Below are positions 6,214 to 10,820 of a DNA stretch of 10,820 bases, one piece after another. The DNA comes from Bacteriovorax stolpii (lineage in GTDB: Bacteria; Bdellovibrionota; Bacteriovoracia; Bacteriovoracales; Bacteriovoracaceae), in the NCBI GenBank assembly GCA_945862475.1, contig CAMAYW010000042.1, positions 1 through 10,820 on the forward strand, given 5' to 3'. Both the position numbers and the translations under genes were made by a program. A model generated the notes under the pieces. That model saw only the letters and a program-made list of their open reading frames with translations. It searched no databases and was not told the DNA's origin. Each line of letters begins with the position of its first letter. The stretch's first letter is position 1.

Positions 6214-6231
6214 CGCCGAAGGAGAAAGTAC

Positions 6232-7344
6232 ATGTTAACTCTAGAAAAAATGTATTCAATGGGTCACGAAGAAGTTGTTTTCTTTCAGGATAAAACCTGT
6301 GGACTAAAGGCAATCGTGGGGATCCATGACACAACTTTAGGTCCTGCTCTTGGTGGAACAAGAATGTATCCCTATGCAAGCGAAGAAGAAGCCTTGGTTG
6401 ATGTTCTTCGCCTTTCTCGAGGAATGACTTATAAAAATGCTATCTCTGGTCTTAATCTTGGTGGTGGTAAAGCCGTGATCATCGGAGACCCAAAGAAAGA
6501 TAAATCAGAAGCTTTATTCAGATCTTTTGGACGATTTGTTGAGTCCCTCAATGGTCGTTACATTACAGCTGAAGATGTAAACACGACGGTCGAAGATATT
6601 GAGCATATTTTTACTGAAACAAATTATGTCACTGGTGTCGCTCAACAATACGGTGGATCTGGTAACCCTGCTCCTTATACGGCGCTCGGTGTTTTCCGTG
6701 GGATTGAAGCTTCTGTGACTAAAGCATTTGGAAATCGCTCTCTTAAAGGTAAAACTGTTGCCATTCAAGGAGTAGGATCAGTTGGTTTTGAACTTGCAAA
6801 ACTTTTAACTGAAGCCGGGGCCAATATTGTTTACACAGATGTGAGTGAGCGCGGAATTCAAAAAATGAAGGACTCATTTCCTCATGCAAAATTTGTCGCT
6901 CCAAATGAAATTTTCTCAGTAGCTTGTGATGTCTGCGCGCCATGTGCTCTTGGTGCTTCAGTTAATGATGAAACAATTCCTCAATTAAAATGTAAGATCG
7001 TTTGCGGAGCTGCCAATAATCAACTTAAAGAAGACCGTCACGGTTTAATTCTAAAAGAGAGAGGCATTCTTTATGCTCCAGATTTTCTCGTGAATGCTGG
7101 TGGCGTGATGAACGTATCTATTGAGTTTGAAGGTTGGGCGGATTCTAAGTCTCGTCGCATGATTGATACAATTTACGATAAGACTCTTCAGGTTTTCTCA
7201 ATCTCTGATGAGCAAAATATCCCAGTTAATAAGGCAGCTGATGTGATGGCAGAGAATAGAATTGCTTCGATGAAGCACATTAAAAATTCTTACCTTGGTG
7301 TTAAAATCAATCATAGGATGCCTGGTCAAAAAAGAAGATTCTAA
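6232..7344 (+). CDS. ldh: Leucine dehydrogenase
   Basis: This 370-residue NAD-dependent enzyme reversibly deaminates L-leucine (and usually valine and isoleucine) to the 2-oxo acid and ammonia in the cytosol. It aligns by eye with Bacillus leucine dehydrogenase over nearly its whole length. HDTTLGPALGG, the substrate/catalytic lysines Lys68 (MTYKNA) and Lys80 (LNLGGGKAVI) at the same positions as in the Bacillus enzyme, NGRYITAEDVNTTV, SGNPAPYTALG, the Rossmann loop GVGSVG (180-185), APCALGA, GAANNQL and APDFLVNAGG are all present. Valine or phenylalanine dehydrogenase are close relatives, so the exact substrate is inferred. AAGGAG at 6219-6224 sets the start. The gene appears monocistronic, with a strong terminator right after the stop; it probably feeds branched-chain amino acids into catabolism or branched fatty-acid synthesis. 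Confidence 0.93.
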   Translation: MLTLEKMYSMGHEEVVFFQDKTCGLKAIVGIHDTTLGPALGGTRMYPYASEEEALVDVLRLSRGMTYKNAISGLNLGGGKAVIIGDPKKDKSEALFRSFGRFVESLNGRYITAEDVNTTVEDIEHIFTETNYVTGVAQQYGGSGNPAPYTALGVFRGIEASVTKAFGNRSLKGKTVAIQGVGSVGFELAKLLTEAGANIVYTDVSERGIQKMKDSFPHAKFVAPNEIFSVACDVCAPCALGASVNDETIPQLKCKIVCGAANNQLKEDRHGLILKERGILYAPDFLVNAGGVMNVSIEFEGWADSKSRRMIDTIYDKTLQVFSISDEQNIPVNKAADVMAENRIASMKHIKNSYLGVKINHRMPGQKRRF

Positions 7345-7348
7345 TTTC

Positions 7349-7377
7349 AAAAGCCCCCTTCTTGGGGGCTTTTTTTT
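7349..7377 (+). terminator. Rho-independent terminator of leucine dehydrogenase
   Basis: A GC stem GCCCCC (7353-7358) / GGGGGC (7364-7369) with loop TTCTT is followed by eight T (7370-7377) and preceded by AAAA that can extend the stem. It starts 5 nt after the stop codon. On the other strand the T tract is only TTTTGAAA, so it is at best weakly bidirectional. Confidence 0.95.
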
Positions 7378-7392
7378 GGCATGAATCCTGCT
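7376..7392 (+). promoter_or_regulatory. Candidate sigma-54 (-24/-12) promoter
   Basis: TTGGCATGAATCCTGCT fits the RpoN consensus with GG at 7378-7379 and GC at 7390-7391, exactly 10 bp apart. Only two of the usually conserved bases differ. The predicted transcription start near 7403 is about 22 nt before the chosen ATG (7425). It overlaps the end of the preceding terminator's T tract. No sigma-70 -10 box was seen in this gap. The motif is short, so this remains a candidate. Confidence 0.45.
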
Positions 7393-7424
7393 TCACCCAA
7401 TTGAGTTTAGAGATGGGGGACAAA

Positions 7425-7685
7425 ATGCCAAACGTACTTAAAAAGTTATTTAAAAAACGTCTCGAAACGATCAAGAAAAAAAAATCAGATAAATCCGCTC
7501 CAGCCGGTGTGAAGTATGGTATCACGGAAAATTCTGAGTTCGCAAGGGGAGCGGAAAAAACTGAAGCTGTTGGGATTGATAAATTTGATGAAAATGAAGT
7601 TTATGAATCTCAAGAATTAGTACTAAAACCAGAAGAGCAAAATCAAAAACAGATCCAGAAACAAAATCTAGATGAGTATCATTAG
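7425..7685 (+). CDS. Small charge-segregated hypothetical protein
   Basis: I do not recognise this 86-residue protein. The first 24 residues are strongly basic and amphipathic (KKLFKKRLETIKKKKSDK), the middle is acidic (ENEVYESQE), and the end is Gln/Asn/Lys rich (EEQNQKQIQKQNLDEYH). It has no cysteine, no membrane helix and no signal peptide. The basic N-terminus could bind nucleic acid or membrane lipid; the rest is probably disordered. The ATG at 7425 is chosen because a G-rich Shine-Dalgarno-like GGGGGA (7415-7420) precedes it by four bases. ATG 7413 is possible but has no spacing for a ribosome site. The frame can be opened further, to 7362, but that lies inside the terminator. A sigma-54-like promoter lies just upstream. 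The stop overlaps the stop of the convergent surface-protein gene by 4 bp. Confidence 0.6.
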   Translation: MPNVLKKLFKKRLETIKKKKSDKSAPAGVKYGITENSEFARGAEKTEAVGIDKFDENEVYESQELVLKPEEQNQKQIQKQNLDEYH

Positions 7686-10600
7686 AACTTATTATCAAGG
7701 TAAGTAAGAATATTTGTTTTCTGTGCACCCGATAAAGTTCCGCTTATCGCCATGATCTCACCAATCCCGCCAGTAAAAGTGGTATCGATCATTGTCCCCG
7801 CTGCAAAATTGACTGGAGAGTCAAAATCCACTTGAATAATTTGGGTTGTAGAGAGACCAAGATTTGTATCATGAATCGTTCCGGTGTATGTCGTACCACC
7901 GATTTTAATGGTAGCACTCGTTGAAGACATATCCCAAACAGTACCCACCACATCCTCTTCTAAAATAAGATCCCCACTAAAGAGATTATGATTGGCACCA
8001 ATGGCGGATGGAGTTTTAACAACGATAAAAAGTGTTTCTACGTTATTTAAAGCACCACCTAAAGAGAGTGAATCATCTCCGTTAAAGAGACGACAGGTCG
8101 TAATCCCGCAGGTCGTGGTAGTTACGGCACCGGCACTACTTATCGACGGACTACCAGTCACAGCACGAGTCACTAGGGAGGTTGTCACCGCCCACAAATC
8201 AGTCCCTGGGTAAGTGACGTAAATGGAGGAAAGGTTTTTGGCAGTAAATGTGGTGGCCCCATTGTTAGCAGAACTATCCGCAATACTGCCGCCATTAAGG
8301 TTTATGGTTGTGATGGAAGAAGGAAGACCATCAAAATCGTAATCACTAGAAGTCATAGTGTAACTGAAGGTGAGAGTCGTCGTTCCAGAACCTGAGGCAT
8401 AATTAAAGTTTACCGTTCCAGAGGTAAGACTCACGTCGATACTAGGAGTTCCCGTTACGGTCACGGCCTCAGAATAAACGACACTAAAGGAGAGAGTATC
8501 TCCACTGTCATATGTTCCATTCGTTGGTGCATTCACTGATGAAATCGTGGGAGCAGCTGCATCGACTAAAATACCTGCAGATGAAACAGCTGTGAGAGTA
8601 GTACTCACGTTGTTTCGGCCGGCGTCTCTCGCATAACCTGTACTATTTTGAAAAGTATTAGCGGTAATAGAAACTCCATTGGAGTCGAGATCCCCGGTGA
8701 CAATGGTGTAGCGGAAAGTATGAGTCGTTCCTGTCGTGCTCGCCGTAGGATTTAAGTACCTAGTGTTTGTACCCACAAGGAGAGCTATCCTTGGGTAACC
8801 ACCAGAAACACTGGTCGTAACGGACTCACTAAACGTTACGGAATAATCAATTGTTTGTCCGGCGACATAGGTGCCGTCAGCAGTGATGGCGGTTATGGAG
8901 ATCACAGTTGGTGCAGTTGTATCGACTAAAATGCCAGTTGTTGTTGGTGGTGTGAAGGTTTTAGTACTGACTGTGTTTCCTACTAAATCTTTTAATATGG
9001 CGGTACCAGCAATTGGAGAAGTGACTGTGATGCCATCAGAGTCATTGGTTCCCGATAAGCTTGCTGGTCTGTAGATGATATTTGCCGTGTTGATACCAGA
9101 TCCATAAACAGCATTAACACTACTTGCACCAACGGTGAGAGGAATATAAGTTGCAGCTGCTGCGGTTGAGCTTAAATTGACAGCTTCAGTCCATGCAACA
9201 GTGAAAGTCATATTTGTAGCGGCTAAGGGAGCAACCTGAGAATAGGTGCCATCACCAGAAGCAGTCACACTAGAGATGGTGGGCCTTACTCCATCAACGT
9301 AGGTTGTTGTGATACTCGAAACGGGCATTGTGAGAAGAGAGTTGGTTAGTGAGGCATCTGTTATCACTCCACCGTTTAAACTAATATTTCCAATTCCAAT
9401 AGATCCATCAGTATCTAAATCTCCCTCTTGAATGGTGTAACGGAAAACAAGAGATGTTTGTCCATCACCTCCTGAGAGGTAGGTAGCTTCTCGTGCAGTA
9501 GATCCGATGGTAAGTGCAAGAGTCGGTGTTCCACCCGTTTGAGTCACATACATATTAGTATTAAAACCCACTGTGAGATTTAGGTCTTGTCCAATGATCC
9601 AATAATTATCAAGTGTCGTTGTGGAACCCCATGTGGGATAAGTTGTATCAAGACCTTTCGTCACAGAAGTTGCTTGAGGTTGAACTGAGTTGGCGAGAAT
9701 TCCCGTAGTCGTTGGCACCGTAAATGAGTTATTCGCTGTGATCGAAAAATAATTTGTAAAGGGAGTTACTGCATCTGGAATGGTTCCACTATTAGCAGTA
9801 ATCGTCGTGGCAAGTGTCACACCATCAGAATCAACATCACCTGGAACAAGTGTATAACGAAAGACAAGGGAGTCTGTTCCTGTACCTGAGACATATTGTG
9901 CCTGTCTTGAGTTTGAGCCAACTGTCAAAGTGATGTAGGGAGTTCCTGTAACGGTCACCGCTCTATCGAAGTCGAGAGTGAAATCTAAACTTTGAGCAGC
10001 GACGTAAGTTCCACTTGCTGGAACTGAAACATTGGTGACATAAGGAATTCTTCCACTAATATCGACTGTCGCACTATATGTTTGAGCTGCAGCTACAAAT
10101 GAAGAAAAATCTAATGAGGCATTATTTCCGACGGCATCTTTAATTGTTCCTGTGCCTAAACTTATGGGCGAAGTGAATGTGTATCCATCGGTATCAACAT
10201 GTCCGGCGGCAACATCAAAAGAAAAAACGAGAAGTGTGCTTCCAGAGCCAGATTGATAATTCACATCAACAGCTCCCCCTGTTCCAAGTGTCGCCACAAA
10301 TTTTGGAGTGTCCGTCACATAAACTTCTTCTGAAAAAGTCATGGAAAAACTAATCGTATCTCCTAAACGATAGAGCCCAGGAATATTAGTTGAAGAAAAG
10401 GCAGTGATGGTGGGGCCTGTTGTATCAATTTTTACAACTGATAAGTTTGTTGAGGTGATCGTTGAAACATCACAATTCGTTATCGTTCCATTACTATCAA
10501 ATTGCAGTGTACTGCCGTTAAGCTGAAGGGCCGTGACATCAATTCCGTTCGAGTCGTTGTCACTAGCGAGAACCGTATAGGTGAATTGTAATTTTCGAAG

Positions 10601-10820
10601 ATCACTTTGCGCGACATAAGTTGCAAACGTTGAAGTCGCTCCCACAGTGATGGCCAGTCTCGGATTTCCACCAGTGGTGTTTATGGTTATATCAAACGGA
10701 AAAGTCACATTGAAAGTAATGACGTCTCCGGTCACTCGAGTTCCTGAACTTGGAGTGACAAGAGTAAATGTGTTTGAACTTGGAAGGTGTCCAGAGAACA
10801 AAGAACTCCCGGATGTACCT
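7682..10820 (-). CDS. Giant Ig-like repeat surface protein, C-terminal part (5' end outside window)
   Basis: The reading frame runs off the right edge (codons for GTSGSS precede the TTG at 10799-10801), so 1045 C-terminal residues are seen and the secretion signal is missing. Numbering from that TTG, seven beta-rich Ig-like repeats span residues 1-130, 131-250, 251-376, 377-507, 508-631, 632-751 and 752-866. Each has a GTYxxGxxLxFSVxFSExVxVTGTP-like first half, LTVGS, a YxSGxGTxxLxFxYT strand and a DxDx(D/N)G loop, and several end in TTGILVDTTAPT-like linkers. Residues 867-1039 form a different domain whose ending (GGIGEIMAISGTLSGAQKTNILTYLDNKF) resembles LamG/concanavalin-type domains. Such proteins are exported adhesins or cell-surface fibres. 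Composition is Thr/Ser/Val/Gly rich with only three cysteines (110, 898, 903), as expected for an exported protein. No terminator is seen between it and the convergent small gene. Confidence 0.88.
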   Translation of the reverse strand, partial: GTSGSSLFSGHLPSSNTFTLVTPSSGTRVTGDVITFNVTFPFDITINTTGGNPRLAITVGATSTFATYVAQSDLRKLQFTYTVLASDNDSNGIDVTALQLNGSTLQFDSNGTITNCDVSTITSTNLSVVKIDTTGPTITAFSSTNIPGLYRLGDTISFSMTFSEEVYVTDTPKFVATLGTGGAVDVNYQSGSGSTLLVFSFDVAAGHVDTDGYTFTSPISLGTGTIKDAVGNNASLDFSSFVAAAQTYSATVDISGRIPYVTNVSVPASGTYVAAQSLDFTLDFDRAVTVTGTPYITLTVGSNSRQAQYVSGTGTDSLVFRYTLVPGDVDSDGVTLATTITANSGTIPDAVTPFTNYFSITANNSFTVPTTTGILANSVQPQATSVTKGLDTTYPTWGSTTTLDNYWIIGQDLNLTVGFNTNMYVTQTGGTPTLALTIGSTAREATYLSGGDGQTSLVFRYTIQEGDLDTDGSIGIGNISLNGGVITDASLTNSLLTMPVSSITTTYVDGVRPTISSVTASGDGTYSQVAPLAATNMTFTVAWTEAVNLSSTAAAATYIPLTVGASSVNAVYGSGINTANIIYRPASLSGTNDSDGITVTSPIAGTAILKDLVGNTVSTKTFTPPTTTGILVDTTAPTVISITAITADGTYVAGQTIDYSVTFSESVTTSVSGGYPRIALLVGTNTRYLNPTASTTGTTHTFRYTIVTGDLDSNGVSITANTFQNSTGYARDAGRNNVSTTLTAVSSAGILVDAAAPTISSVNAPTNGTYDSGDTLSFSVVYSEAVTVTGTPSIDVSLTSGTVNFNYASGSGTTTLTFSYTMTSSDYDFDGLPSSITTINLNGGSIADSSANNGATTFTAKNLSSIYVTYPGTDLWAVTTSLVTRAVTGSPSISSAGAVTTTTCGITTCRLFNGDDSLSLGGALNNVETLFIVVKTPSAIGANHNLFSGDLILEEDVVGTVWDMSSTSATIKIGGTTYTGTIHDTNLGLSTTQIIQVDFDSPVNFAAGTMIDTTFTGGIGEIMAISGTLSGAQKTNILTYLDNKF
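7685..8203 (-). other. C-terminal LamG/concanavalin-like domain of the surface protein
   Basis: These 173 residues contain a possible disulfide (CGITTC, 898-903), then strands resembling FNGDDSLSLGGAL, TLFIVVKTP and HNLFSGDL, and the closing helix TLSGAQKTNILTYLDNKF. This pattern is common in concanavalin A-like lectin domains, where it begins with presentation of the bound surface and ends with a YLxxK helix. The assignment is by eye; carbohydrate binding is inferred, not shown. Confidence 0.55.
8204..10820 (-). repeat. Seven tandem Ig-like domain repeats, about 360 bp each
   Basis: Approximate units on the minus strand are 10412-10820 (partial), 10052-10411, 9674-10051, 9281-9673, 8909-9280, 8549-8908 and 8204-8548. 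Protein similarity is clear; DNA identity is mostly eroded, with short shared blocks only, for example near 8450-8468 and 9940-9960 (AVTVTGTP) or 8565-8575 and 8920-8932 (GILVD). The fourth unit is about 18 residues longer because of an insertion in its first loop. The low DNA identity argues against recent copy-number change. Confidence 0.8.

Noticed and set aside
6116..6231. Sigma-70 promoters in the divergent ferredoxin-leucine dehydrogenase gap
   Set aside because: TTGTCA at 6128-6133 looks like a -35 box but no fitting -10 follows at 16-18 bp on the plus strand; on the minus strand only weak 4/6 boxes appear.
7362..7424. Upstream extension of the small protein, starting at 7362
   Set aside because: It would initiate inside the leucine dehydrogenase terminator and before the predicted transcription start.
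7992..9074. Plus-strand open frames inside the surface-protein gene
   Set aside because: They are antisense to a clearly repetitive coding sequence, have no ribosome site and give low-complexity Val/Pro-rich translations, the mirror of Thr/Ser/Gly codons.
8204..10820. CRISPR-like or recent tandem DNA duplication in the repeat region
   Set aside because: Repeats are about 360 bp, coding, and conserved as protein far better than as DNA, with no short identical repeats and spacers.

Overview
The window looks like a piece of chromosome from a low-to-moderate GC Gram-negative bacterium. The best guess is a Bdellovibrionota / Bacteriovoracales-type organism. This rests on the combination of RNase Y, leucine dehydrogenase, a CorC/HlyC-type CBS protein and a very large bacterial Ig-like repeat surface protein, plus AT-rich codon use. 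The taxonomic call is an inference; no marker gene settles it.

Layout. (1) 1-3350, plus strand: the 3' end of rny (RNase Y), then five tightly packed genes: a short-chain dehydrogenase, a small four-helix membrane protein, a MutT-like Nudix hydrolase, a polytopic membrane protein, and a double zinc-ribbon protein with a membrane hairpin. Three of the junctions are 4-bp ATGA overlaps, so the five genes are probably one translationally coupled unit read through from rny. (2) 3351-5823, plus strand: a well-formed extended -10 promoter drives a CNNM/CorC-family membrane protein (DUF21, two CBS domains, CorC_HlyC domain). It is followed after 2 nt by a thioredoxin-reductase-like flavoprotein. (3) 5816-6115, minus strand: a plant-type [2Fe-2S] ferredoxin, convergent with and overlapping the flavoprotein gene by 8 bp. 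(4) 6232-7377, plus strand: leucine dehydrogenase with a strong intrinsic terminator, preceded by two small palindromes. (5) 7376-7685, plus strand: an orphan small, charge-segregated protein behind a sigma-54-like -24/-12 promoter. (6) 7682-10820, minus strand: the C-terminal 1045 residues of a giant surface protein. It has seven Ig-like repeats of about 120 residues, each with a DxDx(D/N)G-type loop, and a C-terminal domain that looks like a degenerate concanavalin/LamG lectin fold. The N-terminus lies beyond the window.

Functionally the window mixes housekeeping (RNA decay, nucleotide sanitation, divalent cation handling), redox (flavoprotein and ferredoxin), branched-chain amino-acid catabolism and a cell-surface or secreted adhesin-like protein. 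The parts least explained by known biology are the membrane/zinc-ribbon gene pair at 2125-3350, the flavoprotein whose pyridine-nucleotide site is degenerate although its CxxC is intact, the small protein with the sigma-54-like promoter, and the Ig-repeat protein. No RNA gene, CRISPR array, insertion sequence or integration site was seen.
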